NCBI GenBank assembly: GCA_052117605.1
Contig: JBQKIT010000010.1
From: CAG-791 sp000431495
GTDB taxonomy: Bacteria > Bacillota > Clostridia > Lachnospirales > Lachnospiraceae
Length of the DNA: 64,000 bases
Reading direction: 5' to 3' (one strand)
Below are positions 35,365 through 44,618 of the stretch, in pieces. Numbering within the stretch: position 1 is the first letter of the stretch; every line of letters starts with the position of its first letter. The position numbers were made by a program, and so were the translations under genes. Under the pieces are notes generated by a model. That model was not told the origin of the DNA. It worked only from the letters and a program-made list of their open reading frames with translations, and did no database searches.

Positions 35365-37071
35365 TTGAAGTTAAATGGTTCTGAAATCATCGTAAGATGC
35401 CTGCTGGAGCAGGACGTCGATACTGTATTCGGATATCCGGGCGGAGCTATTTTAAATGTTTACGATGCCCTCTATAAGAACAGCGATAAGATTCGCCACA
35501 TTCTGACAAGCCACGAGCAGGGAGCGGCACATGCTGCGGATGGATATGCCCGTGCATCCGGCAAGGTCGGAGTCTGCATGGCAACCTCCGGCCCCGGAGC
35601 CACCAATCTGGTTACCGGCATTGCAACGGCCTACATGGATTCGGTTCCCATGGTTGCGATCACCTGCAATGTGACGCTGCCTCTTCTTGGAAAGGATTCC
35701 TTTCAGGAGGTCGATATTGCAGGAATTACCATGCCGGTTACCAAGCATGGCTTCATCGTAAAGAATATTGAAGAGCTTGCACCGACGATTCGAAAGGCCT
35801 TCCGGATTGCAACAACCGGCCGCCCCGGTCCTGTCCTTGTGGATGTCACAAAGGATGTCACGGCTGCTGTCTGCGAGTTTACGCAGGAGACCAGGGAACA
35901 GATCCGGGCGGAGAAGGATGCTGCAGCGGAAAAGATCGGAAATTTCTCGCAGGAGGATATCGATCTTGCCATCTCCATGATTGAGAATGCAAGGCGGCCG
36001 TTTCTTTATGTCGGAGGAGGCGCCGTCATCTCCGGTGCCTGGCAGGAGGTTCGGCATCTGGATGAGCTTCTGGATGCTCCTGTGTGCGACACACTGATGG
36101 GAAAGGGTGTCTTTGACGGGCATGACCGGCATTACACCGGAATGATTGGAATGCACGGCACCAAGGCCTCCAACTTCGGGCTTTCCAGAGCAGATCTGGT
36201 CATTGCCCTGGGAACCCGTTTCTCGGATCGTCAGACCGGAAATCCGAAGAAATTTGCAGAGCATGCAAGAATCCTGCAGATTGACGTGGATGAAGCCGAG
36301 ATCAATAAGAACGTGAAGGTTGATCTTGCCCTTGTCGGAAATCTGAAGGAAATTCTTGCAAAGATCAACAAAGGACTGACAAAGACCAGCCACGAGCTGT
36401 GGATGAGCGAAATCAGGGATCTCAAGGAGAGATATCCGCTTCACTATGATCCTGCCAGACTCACCTGCCCGATGGTCATAGAGGCACTTGACAAGGTGAC
36501 CGATGGAAAGGCAATCGTTACCACAGATGTCGGACAGCACCAGATGTGGGCGGCACAGTATTATACCTATTCCGAACCCAGAACCTTCCTGACAAGCGGA
36601 GGGCTTGGTACGATGGGATATGGCCTTGGGGCCTGCATCGGTGCCAAGACGGCACGTCCCGATAAGATCTGCGTCAACATTGCAGGGGATGGATGCTTTC
36701 GTATGAATCTGATTGAGCTTGCCACCGCCAGCCGTTATGATATCCCGATTATAGAGATTGTGATCAATAATCAGGTTCTCGGTATGGTAAGGCAATGGCA
36801 GACGTTGTATTATGGAAAACGCTACAGTGCAACGGTTCTGACCGATAAGGTGGATTATTGCAAAACCGCGGAAGGACTTGGCTGCAAGGCCATCCGGATC
36901 AGCAGACCCTCGGAGGTTGAGAGTGCTCTGAGAGAAGCCATAGCTGCAAAGGGACCGGTTGTCATTGAATGTGTTATTGATGAAGATGACAAGGTATTTC
37001 CGATGGTATCTCCGGGAACCTCCATTGAGGAAGCATTTGATGAAACAGACCTTCTTGAAAAGGAGAAATGA
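35365..37071 (+). CDS. ilvB: Acetolactate synthase large (catalytic) subunit
   Basis: A 568-residue thiamine-diphosphate enzyme: VFGYPGGAILNVYDALY at the N-terminus, HEQGAAHAADGYARASGK with the catalytic Glu, and AGDGCFRMNLIELATASRYD at the ThDP-Mg site. TTG 35365 is the start, with GAGGAG before it. The regulatory subunit IlvN and ketol-acid reductoisomerase IlvC are not in the window. The next gene starts inside its stop codon (ATGA), an odd coupling to a cell-wall enzyme. Confidence 0.95.
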   Translation: MKLNGSEIIVRCLLEQDVDTVFGYPGGAILNVYDALYKNSDKIRHILTSHEQGAAHAADGYARASGKVGVCMATSGPGATNLVTGIATAYMDSVPMVAITCNVTLPLLGKDSFQEVDIAGITMPVTKHGFIVKNIEELAPTIRKAFRIATTGRPGPVLVDVTKDVTAAVCEFTQETREQIRAEKDAAAEKIGNFSQEDIDLAISMIENARRPFLYVGGGAVISGAWQEVRHLDELLDAPVCDTLMGKGVFDGHDRHYTGMIGMHGTKASNFGLSRADLVIALGTRFSDRQTGNPKKFAEHARILQIDVDEAEINKNVKVDLALVGNLKEILAKINKGLTKTSHELWMSEIRDLKERYPLHYDPARLTCPMVIEALDKVTDGKAIVTTDVGQHQMWAAQYYTYSEPRTFLTSGGLGTMGYGLGACIGAKTARPDKICVNIAGDGCFRMNLIELATASRYDIPIIEIVINNQVLGMVRQWQTLYYGKRYSATVLTDKVDYCKTAEGLGCKAIRISRPSEVESALREAIAAKGPVVIECVIDEDDKVFPMVSPGTSIEEAFDETDLLEKEK

Positions 37072-37970
37072 GGCGGCAGATGAAGAAGCAAGAGGTAAGG
37101 TTGAAGCATTTTGGAAAAACATCCTGGTCAGGGGCGGAATGCCTGCTTTCAGGAATTGCTTTCTGTATGATGATCTGTCTGCTTCTTCTGACGAAGGCAT
37201 TTTCCCTGCAGGCACGCGCGGCAGTGCTTCCGCCTGCTCCGCAGTGCAGAATTACCTATGATTTCGGAAAGGGAAAGACCTATACCGTAACGCCGGAGCT
37301 TGCGATGACCATGATGGTCACGAACAAGGACGGAAGCCATTACATTGATCCGAAGACCGGCTATTATGTGTGCGATTCCAATAAGATGCAGAGCTTCTTT
37401 TCCGGATTGCAGAAGCTGTATCCGCCGCAGAACAGTGTCCCCAATACCGCAGGATTCCAGAAAACGGACGGCACCTTTCTTCCGGTGGATGGAACCTTTC
37501 AGATGACCGGCTACTTCGATGTGAATGCCGAGATCAATTATCTGGCTGCTGCCATGATGGAGCAGCGGACGGAAACCCACACGCCGATTCTTCGCTGCGG
37601 AGGAACGTATGTGGAGATTGACATCGCCAATCAGATTCTGTATTACTACGAAAACGGAATCCGGCGTTTCTCATCCTCTGTTGTTACAGGCAATCACCGG
37701 CTTGGTCATGATACTCCGACCGGTGTCTATAAGATCCGCGGAAAGCAGCGCAACATCACGCTGGTCGGACCCGGATATGCTTCTCCTGTGAAATACTGGA
37801 TGAATTTTATCGGAAACAGTCATGGAATTCACGACGCTAACTGGCGATCGAAATTCGGCGGATCGGTCTATCTGACAAATGGTTCCCACGGCTGCGTCAA
37901 TGTTCCTCCGTCAGCCATGCCGGAGCTTTACGGAATGGTACAGACGGGGACACCGGTTGTTCTGTACTGA
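37068..37970 (+). CDS. L,D-transpeptidase (YkuD domain)
   Basis: A 300-residue protein. A basic N-terminus and a hydrophobic segment (about 27-45) form a signal peptide or anchor. The YkuD domain spans about 181-300, with HGIHDANW (252-259) and the active-site SHGCVNVP, Cys276. The region before it (about 55-175) resembles the domain found ahead of YkuD in clostridial peptidoglycan cross-linking enzymes. It makes 3-3 cross-links or attaches proteins in the wall. It overlaps ilvB by 4 bases, so it is probably expressed with it, although the functions do not match. Confidence 0.92.
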   Translation: MRRQMKKQEVRLKHFGKTSWSGAECLLSGIAFCMMICLLLLTKAFSLQARAAVLPPAPQCRITYDFGKGKTYTVTPELAMTMMVTNKDGSHYIDPKTGYYVCDSNKMQSFFSGLQKLYPPQNSVPNTAGFQKTDGTFLPVDGTFQMTGYFDVNAEINYLAAAMMEQRTETHTPILRCGGTYVEIDIANQILYYYENGIRRFSSSVVTGNHRLGHDTPTGVYKIRGKQRNITLVGPGYASPVKYWMNFIGNSHGIHDANWRSKFGGSVYLTNGSHGCVNVPPSAMPELYGMVQTGTPVVLY

Positions 37971-38122
37971 CCGGACAGACCATATCCGGCGTGCCTGCCG
38001 GAGTAAGGATGTGGGCGCGGAATGTTTCCGCTTCACATAGATCATGATGGCCTGCAGTCATTGCAGGTGACATCAGAACAGAAAATGGAATTGCACAGGA
38101 TTGCAGTTCCAAGAGGAGGTAG
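37971..38122 (+). promoter_or_regulatory. Structured leader region before serC
   Basis: The 155 bases between the transpeptidase stop and the serC start are packed with inverted repeats. CCGGA (37971-37975) and GCCGGA (37997-38002) can each pair with the same TCCGG(C) strand (37985-37990), so these two hairpins are mutually exclusive. A third stem pairs ATGTG...GCGGAA (38009-38022) with TTCCGC...CACAT (38026-38038). A fourth, CCTGCA/TGCAGG (38051-38067), is extended by GATG/CATC. No T-box sequence and no T-tract are visible. It may be a cis-regulatory RNA; this is inference from pairing only. Confidence 0.4.
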
Positions 38123-38125
38123 ATG

Positions 38126-39205
38126 ATGAGCAGAGTGTACAATTTCTCAGCAGGTCCTGCGATGCTCCCTTTGGAGGTATTGCAGACGGCAGCCAGTGAA
38201 ATGCTGGATTACCACGGCAGCGGAATGTCTGTCATGGAGATGTCGCATCGAAGTAAGGTGTATGACAACCTGATCAAGGAAACCGAGGCGGATTTCCGAT
38301 CTCTGGTTGGCGTTCCGGATAATTACAAGGTGCTGTTCCTGCAGGGAGGCGGCTCTACTCAGTTTGCAGAGGTTCCGATGAATCTGATGAAGAACGGAAA
38401 GGCTGCGTATATCGTTACCGGTCAGTGGGCGAAGAAGGCCTGGAAGGAAGCACAGAAATATGGCGACGCCATCAAGGTTGCTTCCTCCGAGGATCAGAAC
38501 TTCTCCTATATTCCGGATTGCTCCGATCTGGACATTCCGGAGGATGCTGACTATGTCTACATCTGTGAGAACAATACCATTTACGGCACCGAGTATTTCA
38601 AGCTGCCGAACACCAAGGGACATGATCTGGTTGCGGATGTCTCCTCGAACTTCCTGTCCCGTCCGATTGACGTCAATCAGTACGGCATGTTCTTCGGCGG
38701 AGTTCAGAAGAACGTCGGACCTGCAGGTGTTGTCATTGCAGTCATCCGTGAGGACCTGATCCGTGATGATCTTCCGGACTATGTTCCGACCATGCTGCGC
38801 TACAAGACGCAGGCAGACAAGGATTCTCTTTACAATACGCCTCCGTGCTACAACATTTACATCTGCGGTCTTGTATTCAAGTGGCTGATGAAGCAGGGCG
38901 GCCTTTCGGGCATTGCACGCTATAACGAGGAAAAGGCCGCAATTTTCTATGATTATCTGGATGAATCGAAGCTCTTTAAGGGAACGGTGCGGAAGCAGGA
39001 CCGTTCTCTGATGAACGCTCCGTTCGTAACCGGCGATCCGGATCTGGATGCTGAATTTGTCAAGGAAGCAGCTGCGAACGGCTTGGTATCCCTGAAGGGG
39101 CATCGGACGGTCGGAGGAATGCGCGCATCCATGTACAATGCCATGCCGATCGAGGGCGTCGAGAAGCTGGTTTCCTTTATGAAGGAATTTGAAGCGAAGC
39201 ACTGA
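38126..39205 (+). CDS. serC: Phosphoserine aminotransferase
   Basis: A 359-residue class V aminotransferase: VYNFSAGPAMLPLEVL at the N-terminus, QGGGSTQFAEVPMNL and the PLP Lys195 in GGVQKNVGPAGV. It makes 3-phosphoserine from phosphohydroxypyruvate and glutamate. ATG 38126 is preferred over 38123 for its spacing from AGGAGG. serA follows 29 bases on, giving two steps of serine synthesis in one operon; serB is not seen. Confidence 0.96.
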   Translation: MSRVYNFSAGPAMLPLEVLQTAASEMLDYHGSGMSVMEMSHRSKVYDNLIKETEADFRSLVGVPDNYKVLFLQGGGSTQFAEVPMNLMKNGKAAYIVTGQWAKKAWKEAQKYGDAIKVASSEDQNFSYIPDCSDLDIPEDADYVYICENNTIYGTEYFKLPNTKGHDLVADVSSNFLSRPIDVNQYGMFFGGVQKNVGPAGVVIAVIREDLIRDDLPDYVPTMLRYKTQADKDSLYNTPPCYNIYICGLVFKWLMKQGGLSGIARYNEEKAAIFYDYLDESKLFKGTVRKQDRSLMNAPFVTGDPDLDAEFVKEAAANGLVSLKGHRTVGGMRASMYNAMPIEGVEKLVSFMKEFEAKH

Positions 39206-39234
39206 TTTTGCGTGTGAAGCAGAAGGAGTCGATC

Positions 39235-40398
39235 ATGTTCAAATATGCAGAACTGAATAACATTTCCGCTGTCGGCACAAGCCGCTTTGACGGAAATTTT
39301 GAAAAAACCGATAAGATCGAAGAGGCTGCCGGAATTCTTGTCCGCAGTGCCAAGATGCACGACATGGAATTTTCGGACAATCTGCTTGCCATCGCAAGAG
39401 CAGGTGCCGGGGTCAACAACATTCCGCTGGATCGCTGCGCCGAGAAGGGAATTGTCGTATTCAATACTCCCGGAGCCAATGCAAACGGCGTGAAGGAGCT
39501 TGTGATTGCAGGAATGCTTCTTGCATCCCGTGATATCGTTGAGGGCGTTGACTGGGTTCGTGCCAACTGGAACAATCCTGACATCACCGCTCAGGTGGAG
39601 AAGGAGAAGAAGCAGTTTGCAGGAACCGAGCTGGATGGCAAGAAGCTCGGCATCATCGGTCTTGGTGCCATTGGCGTGCGTGTTGCAAATGCGGCCGTAT
39701 ATCTTGGCATGGATGTTTACGGCTTCGACCCGTATGTAAACGTTGAGAACGCCTGGAGTCTTTCCCGCAAGGTCACGCACGTGACGGATATCAACGAGAT
39801 TTATCGGAACTGCGACATCATTACGATTCACGTTCCAGCAATGGATTCCACCAAGGGCTACATTTCCAAAGAAGCTATCGATGAGATGAAGCAGGGCGTC
39901 ATTGTTCTGAACATGGCCCGCGATGTACTTGTTGACGAAAAGGCAATGATTGCTGCCATTGATGCAGGAAAAGTACGCCGTTATGTATCGGATTTCCCGA
40001 ATCCGACGGTAGCAGGCCACCGCGGCTGCATTACAACACCGCATCTTGGCGCTTCCACGGAAGAGTCTGAGACCAACTGTGCGGTTATGGCGGTGGATGA
40101 GCTGCAGGACTATCTGGAGAACGGCAACATCACGCATTCTGTCAACTATCCGGCATGTGATGCGGGAGTTTGCTCCAGAGAAGGCAGAATTGCAATTCTT
40201 CATAAGAATGTTGCAAACATGATTACCGGCTTTGCATCGATCATGGGTGCGGCAGGAATCAACATAGCCGAGATGACGAACAAATCCAGAGGAGATGTTG
40301 CATACACCATTTTGGATGTGGATTCCAAGGTATCGGAAGAGGTTGCTGCAAAGCTTTCCGAAGTAGACGGCGTATTCCGGATTCGCATCATCAAATAG
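39235..40398 (+). CDS. serA: D-3-phosphoglycerate dehydrogenase with C-terminal ACT-like domain
   Basis: A 387-residue D-2-hydroxyacid dehydrogenase. The NAD fold shows LGIIGLGAIGVRVANAAVYL, and the substrate side shows ARAGAGVNNIPL and the catalytic His in TTPHLGASTEES. The last 70 residues (from about NVANMITGFASIMG) form an ACT-like domain, the usual site for serine feedback. ATG 39235 follows AGAAGGAG. The serC-serA-DUF1015 order is common in Clostridia. It is the first committed step of serine synthesis. Confidence 0.95.
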   Translation: MFKYAELNNISAVGTSRFDGNFEKTDKIEEAAGILVRSAKMHDMEFSDNLLAIARAGAGVNNIPLDRCAEKGIVVFNTPGANANGVKELVIAGMLLASRDIVEGVDWVRANWNNPDITAQVEKEKKQFAGTELDGKKLGIIGLGAIGVRVANAAVYLGMDVYGFDPYVNVENAWSLSRKVTHVTDINEIYRNCDIITIHVPAMDSTKGYISKEAIDEMKQGVIVLNMARDVLVDEKAMIAAIDAGKVRRYVSDFPNPTVAGHRGCITTPHLGASTEESETNCAVMAVDELQDYLENGNITHSVNYPACDAGVCSREGRIAILHKNVANMITGFASIMGAAGINIAEMTNKSRGDVAYTILDVDSKVSEEVAAKLSEVDGVFRIRIIK

Positions 40399-40405
40399 GA
40401 GCCCT

Positions 40406-41647
40406 ATGGCAAATATCAGACCATTTCGTGCCTTCCGCCCTGCCACGGGTCTGGAAGGAAAAGTTGCGGCGCTTCCCTATGATGTTTTCTCACGGGAAGA
40501 AGCCAGAGAATATGTAAAGAAACATCCGGATTCGTTCCTTGCCATTGACCGCGCAGAGTCGGTCCTTCCGGAAGAGGTCGGAACCTATGAGGATGTCGTC
40601 TATGCAAAGGCTGCTGAAATGCTGAAGCAGGAGATGGAGGACGGAACCTTCCTTCAGGATCAAAAGCCCTGCTTTTATCTGTATGAGCAGACCTGGCAGG
40701 GACGCAGCCAGACCGGAATTACCGCGTGTGCCTCCATTGATGATTATGAGAGCGGCGTGATTAAGAAGCATGAGAACACCGTAGAAGCAAAGGAGCAGGA
40801 CCGGATCCGGCACGTGGATACCTGCAATGCCCAGACAGGTCCGATTTTTCTTGCCTATCGTGACAATGAGGCGATCGATGCCGTGACACGCAGAGTGAAG
40901 GAGCAGACTCCGGTTTGCGATTTTATTTCTGCGGGAGAAGTGCGGAACCGGGTTTGGGTCATTTCGGAGGAATCCGAGGTTGCAATGATCCGGGAAGCCT
41001 TTGCAGGCATTGACCGGATTTATATCGCAGACGGACATCACCGCGCCGCGTCTGCAGTCAGGGTCGGGCAGAAACGGCGCATGGAGAATCCCGGGTATAC
41101 CGGAGAGGAAGCGTTTAATTTCTTTCTCTGCATCCTGTTCCCGGAAAGCGAGCTGAAGATTCTGGATTATAACCGTGTTGTAAAGGATCTCGGTGGGCAG
41201 TCCAAGGCGGAGATTCTGGAGAGGCTTCGTCCGAATTTTAATATCATGCCTTATCGCAGGAATGTTGCGCGGCCCTCTGCCAAGGGCGAGATCGGGATGT
41301 ACCTGGATCATTCCTGGTTTCTTCTGACGGCGAAGAACAACGTAAAGAGCGGCGATGCGGTAAAGGGACTGGATGTGTCCATTCTGCAGGACCGCGTTCT
41401 TGCACCGGTATTCGGCATCGAGAATCCAAGAGCGGATGCACGCATCGATTTTGTCGGCGGCATACGGGGAGCAGAGGAGCTCATGGAGCGTGCAGACGCT
41501 TCACAGGGAGCGGCGTTTCTTATGTTCCCTACCTCCATTCAGGAACTTTTCCGTGTGGCGGATGCTGGAAAGCTGATGCCTCCGAAGTCCACATGGTTTG
41601 AGCCCAAGCTTTTGTCCGGACTTTTTCTGCATTCCCTGAAGGATTGA
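40406..41647 (+). CDS. DUF1015 family protein
   Basis: A 413-residue protein matching DUF1015: the N-terminal IRPFRAFRPATGLEGKVAAL and PYDVFSREEAREY, the central HENTVEAKEQDRIRHVDTCN and YIADGHHRAASAV. Function is not established. In many anaerobes it lies next to serA/serC, as here (7 bases after serA), which suggests a link to serine or phosphoserine metabolism, a proposed but unproven idea. Confidence 0.9.
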   Translation: MANIRPFRAFRPATGLEGKVAALPYDVFSREEAREYVKKHPDSFLAIDRAESVLPEEVGTYEDVVYAKAAEMLKQEMEDGTFLQDQKPCFYLYEQTWQGRSQTGITACASIDDYESGVIKKHENTVEAKEQDRIRHVDTCNAQTGPIFLAYRDNEAIDAVTRRVKEQTPVCDFISAGEVRNRVWVISEESEVAMIREAFAGIDRIYIADGHHRAASAVRVGQKRRMENPGYTGEEAFNFFLCILFPESELKILDYNRVVKDLGGQSKAEILERLRPNFNIMPYRRNVARPSAKGEIGMYLDHSWFLLTAKNNVKSGDAVKGLDVSILQDRVLAPVFGIENPRADARIDFVGGIRGAEELMERADASQGAAFLMFPTSIQELFRVADAGKLMPPKSTWFEPKLLSGLFLHSLKD

Positions 41648-41744
41648 TGAATGCAGCCTGGCACTTACCAGGTTCGGAAAACTGACAGCAGGCGTCCTGG
41701 TGAAACAAGAATCCGAAAGAATTCACTTAAATTCTCGATTTCAC

Positions 41745-41773
41745 TTGCCAAGACGAAAAAGACTCTGTATAAT
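41745..41773 (+). promoter_or_regulatory. Sigma-A promoter of the tRNA-Thr gene
   Basis: TTGCCA (41745-41750) and TATAAT (41768-41773) are 17 bases apart, ending 37 bases before the tRNA. The upstream stretch 41648-41744 holds only a weak CCTGG/CCAGG hairpin and no gene. Confidence 0.75.
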
Positions 41774-41810
41774 GATTAATGTTCGGTCGCGTGATGCGGC
41801 CGGACGATAT

Positions 41811-41883
41811 GCTGGAATAGCGCAGTTGGTAGCGCAACTGATTCGTAATCAGTAGGTCGAGGGTTCAAGTCCCTTTTCCAGCT
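41811..41883 (+). tRNA. tRNA-Thr (anticodon CGU)
   Basis: A full cloverleaf. The acceptor stem GCTGGAA pairs with TTCCAGC, followed by discriminator T; CCA is not encoded. The D arm is GCGC/GCGC. The anticodon stem CTGAT/ATCAG frames the loop TTCGTAA with anticodon CGT at 41844-41846 (reads ACG, threonine). The T arm GAGGG-TTCAAGT-CCCTT is standard. It stands alone between a promoter and a terminator. Confidence 0.95.
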
Positions 41884-41890
41884 TTTACGG

Positions 41891-41917
41891 AGCCCTGCTG
41901 AAGAAGCAGGGCTTTTT
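41891..41917 (+). terminator. Rho-independent terminator after tRNA-Thr
   Basis: AGCCCTGCT (41891-41899) pairs perfectly with AGCAGGGCT (41905-41913) around GAAGA, followed by TTTTC. Confidence 0.88.
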
Positions 41918-41981
41918 CTGTTTCCGACGGAACGGGATTTTGTTTGATTGATACGGTATGATTCACGCAGGAGGAGTTTAT

Positions 41982-43391
41982 ATGGCACAGCTCTGGGGCG
42001 GACGATTTACCAAGGAAACCAATGCCTTGGTGAAGGCGTTCAACGATTCCATCGGATTTGACAAAAGACTCTGGCGGGAAGATATTGAAGGGAGCATTGC
42101 GCATGCGACGATGCTCGGACGCCAGAGAATTCTTTCTCCGGAGGCTTCGGAGAATATCATCGAAGGTCTTCTTTCTATCCGGAATGACATAGAATCCGGA
42201 AAACTTCCCATCACAAATGAATATGAGGATATTCACAGCTTCGTAGAAGCCAATCTGATCGACCGGATCGGTGATGACGGCAAGAAGCTTCACACCGGAC
42301 GTTCGCGCAATGATCAGGTGGCGCTGGACATGCGGCTTTTCACCCGAAAGGCTGTCAGTGAGGTTCACGAAGAGCTTCTGTGTCTGGAGCGTGTGATTCT
42401 TCAGATCATGAAGGCGCATAAGGAAACATATATGCCGGGCTTCACCCATCTGCAGAAGGCACAGCCGGTCACACTGGCGCATCACTTCGGGGCTTATTTT
42501 GAAATGTTCCGGAGAGACTGCCTTCGTCTTGAGGACACCGGAAAGCGACTGAATGAATGCCCGCTCGGTGCGGGCGCACTGGCAGGAACCACCTATCCGC
42601 TGGACCGCGAATTTGTCGCGGAAAGCCTTGATTTTGACAGGCCGACCGGAAACAGCATGGATTCGGTTTCGGATCGCGATTACGCCATTGAGTTTCTGAG
42701 TGATCTTTCTCTTGTGATGGTGCATCTGTCGCGCCTCAGTGAGGAAATCATTCTCTGGAACAGCAATGAGTACCGGTTCGTGGAGATGGATGACGGTTAC
42801 TCTACCGGAAGCAGCATCATGCCGCAGAAGAAGAATCCGGATGTGGCCGAGCTGATTCGCGGCAAGACCGGACGTGTTTTCGGGGATCAGACAAGTCTCC
42901 TGACAACCATGAAGGCGATTCCGCTTGCTTATGACAAGGATATGCAGGAGGACAAGGAACCGGTTTTCGATGCATTTGATACCGTGACCATGTGTGTTCG
43001 ACTGATGGCCGGAATGCTGGAAACCATGACCTTCCGCGAAGATGTGATGGAGAAGAGCGCGCGGCATGGATTTACCAACGCGACGGATGCAGCAGATTAC
43101 CTGGTCGGAAAGGGAGTCCCTTTCCGTGATGCACACGGTATTACGGGACGCATGGTTTTGTACTGCATCGAAAAAGGAATCGCTCTGGATGATCTGACGA
43201 TGGAAGAATTCAAAAGCTTCAGTGAGTCCTTTGACAATGATATTTACGAGGCAATCAGCCTGAAGACATGCGTAGATAAGCGTCTTACAACGGGAGCCCC
43301 CGGGCTGGCAGCTATAGAGGCGGAGATCGCGGCTTCCGAAGCATGGCTTTCGGAAGAGGAGGCTGCAAACGGCGAAGATGCAGATCGCTGA
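41982..43391 (+). CDS. argH: Argininosuccinate lyase
   Basis: A 469-residue enzyme of the fumarase/aspartase superfamily: AQLWGGRFTKETN at the N-terminus, HTGRSRNDQVALDMRLF, and the signature GSSIMPQKKNPDVAEL with the catalytic Ser loop. It splits argininosuccinate into arginine and fumarate. ATG 41982 follows AGGAGG; an in-frame ATG at 41958 has no ribosome binding site. argG is not adjacent. Confidence 0.96.
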   Translation: MAQLWGGRFTKETNALVKAFNDSIGFDKRLWREDIEGSIAHATMLGRQRILSPEASENIIEGLLSIRNDIESGKLPITNEYEDIHSFVEANLIDRIGDDGKKLHTGRSRNDQVALDMRLFTRKAVSEVHEELLCLERVILQIMKAHKETYMPGFTHLQKAQPVTLAHHFGAYFEMFRRDCLRLEDTGKRLNECPLGAGALAGTTYPLDREFVAESLDFDRPTGNSMDSVSDRDYAIEFLSDLSLVMVHLSRLSEEIILWNSNEYRFVEMDDGYSTGSSIMPQKKNPDVAELIRGKTGRVFGDQTSLLTTMKAIPLAYDKDMQEDKEPVFDAFDTVTMCVRLMAGMLETMTFREDVMEKSARHGFTNATDAADYLVGKGVPFRDAHGITGRMVLYCIEKGIALDDLTMEEFKSFSESFDNDIYEAISLKTCVDKRLTTGAPGLAAIEAEIAASEAWLSEEEAANGEDADR

Positions 43392-43420
43392 CAGAAAAAT
43401 CAGCAGTTGCAGTAAGAACA

Positions 43421-43435
43421 CGGCTTAAGAAGCCG
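43421..43435 (+). other. Small hairpin in the asd leader
   Basis: CGGCTT (43421-43426) pairs with AAGCCG (43430-43435) around AAG, directly before AAAGGGAGG of asd. No T-tract. It could modulate access to the ribosome binding site. Confidence 0.35.
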
Positions 43436-43448
43436 AAAGGGAGGAATT

Positions 43449-44531
43449 ATGGAGAAATTAAGAGTTGGTGTATTAGGTGGAACCGGCATGGTTGGCCAGC
43501 GTTTCATTCAGATTCTTGAGAATCATCCCTGGTTTGAGGTTGCGGAAATTGCAGCAAGTCCCCGCAGCGCAGGACATACTTACGGCGAAGCGGTTGACGG
43601 AAGATGGAAGCTGGACGGAGAGGTTCCGGAGAATGTGAAGAACATCGTGATCCGGGACATCAATGATGTAAAGACTGTTGCAGACAATGTTGATTTCGTT
43701 CTTTCCGCAGTGAACATGTCCAAGGATGAAATCAAAAAGATTGAGGAAGAATATGCAAAGACAGAGACGCCGGTTGTTTCCAACAACAGTGCGCATCGCT
43801 GGACACCGGATGTGCCGATGATTATTCCGGAAATCAATCCGGAGCATACGGCCGTCATCGAATATCAGAAGAAGAGACTGGGCACGCAGCGCGGTTTCAT
43901 CGCAGTCAAGCCGAACTGCTCCATTCAGAGCTATACGCCGGCACTCGCTGCATGGAAAGAGTACGAGCCCTATGAAGTGGTTGCAACGACCTATCAGGCA
44001 ATTTCCGGAGCCGGAAAGACCTTTAAGGACTGGCCGGAAATGAACGGCAATGTGATTCCGTTTATCAGCGGTGAGGAAGAAAAGTCAGAGCGCGAGCCGC
44101 TCCGCATCTTCGGCCACATTGAGAACGGACAGATTGTTCCGGCAGAGTCTCCGCTGATTACCTGCCAGTGCATCCGGATTCCGGTTCTGTACGGACATAC
44201 AGCAGCTGCTTTTGTTCGCTTCAAGCAGGACCCGACCAAGGAAGAGCTCATCGAGAAGCTCCGTGCTTTCTCCGGTGTTCCGCAGGAGCTGAAGCTTCCG
44301 AGTGCTCCCGAGCATTTCATCCAGTATATGGAAGAGGATGATCGTCCTCAGGTTATGAAGGATGTCAACTATGAGGGAGGAATGGGTGTTTCGATCGGAC
44401 GTCTCCGCAAGGACACGATGTTCGACTGGAAGTTTGTCGGACTTTCCCACAACACGCTGCGCGGCGCTGCCGGCGGAGCCGTGGAGTGTGCAGAGCTTCT
44501 GACCGCTCAGAATTACATTCAGCACAAGTAA
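43449..44531 (+). CDS. asd: Aspartate-semialdehyde dehydrogenase (archaeal/fungal type)
   Basis: A 360-residue enzyme: RVGVLGGTGMVGQRFIQIL binds NADP, and Cys157 in VKPNCSIQS is the catalytic thiol. The NSAHRWTPDVPMIIPEINP segment marks the archaeal/fungal subfamily, which some Clostridia use instead of the usual bacterial form. It reduces aspartyl phosphate for lysine, threonine and methionine. A hairpin terminator follows. Confidence 0.94.
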   Translation: MEKLRVGVLGGTGMVGQRFIQILENHPWFEVAEIAASPRSAGHTYGEAVDGRWKLDGEVPENVKNIVIRDINDVKTVADNVDFVLSAVNMSKDEIKKIEEEYAKTETPVVSNNSAHRWTPDVPMIIPEINPEHTAVIEYQKKRLGTQRGFIAVKPNCSIQSYTPALAAWKEYEPYEVVATTYQAISGAGKTFKDWPEMNGNVIPFISGEEEKSEREPLRIFGHIENGQIVPAESPLITCQCIRIPVLYGHTAAAFVRFKQDPTKEELIEKLRAFSGVPQELKLPSAPEHFIQYMEEDDRPQVMKDVNYEGGMGVSIGRLRKDTMFDWKFVGLSHNTLRGAAGGAVECAELLTAQNYIQHK

Positions 44532-44553
44532 AACAAATAAAAAGACAGGAATG

Positions 44554-44609
44554 CAGAGCTGGTTTTTTGTCCGGGCAGGCAAAAAAACCGGCTCTTCATT
44601 TTCACACAG
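44554..44609 (+). terminator. Terminator between asd and topB
   Basis: An imperfect long stem: AGAGCTGGTTTTTTG pairs with CAAAAAAACCGGCTCT (one wobble and one bulge) around a 10-base loop, followed by TCATTTTC. It lies 20 bases past the asd stop. Confidence 0.65.
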
Positions 44610-44618
44610 GAGATCTGC

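Noticed and set aside
33678..37215. Long open frames on the - strand opposite ilvD and ilvB (570 and 587 codons)
   Set aside because: They mirror strongly supported genes, have no start context or recognisable protein sequence, and arise from biased codon use on the other strand.
37971..38122. T-box or SAM riboswitch before serC
   Set aside because: No T-box core sequence, no SAM-type conserved core, and no terminator T-run were seen; only generic stems support a regulatory RNA.
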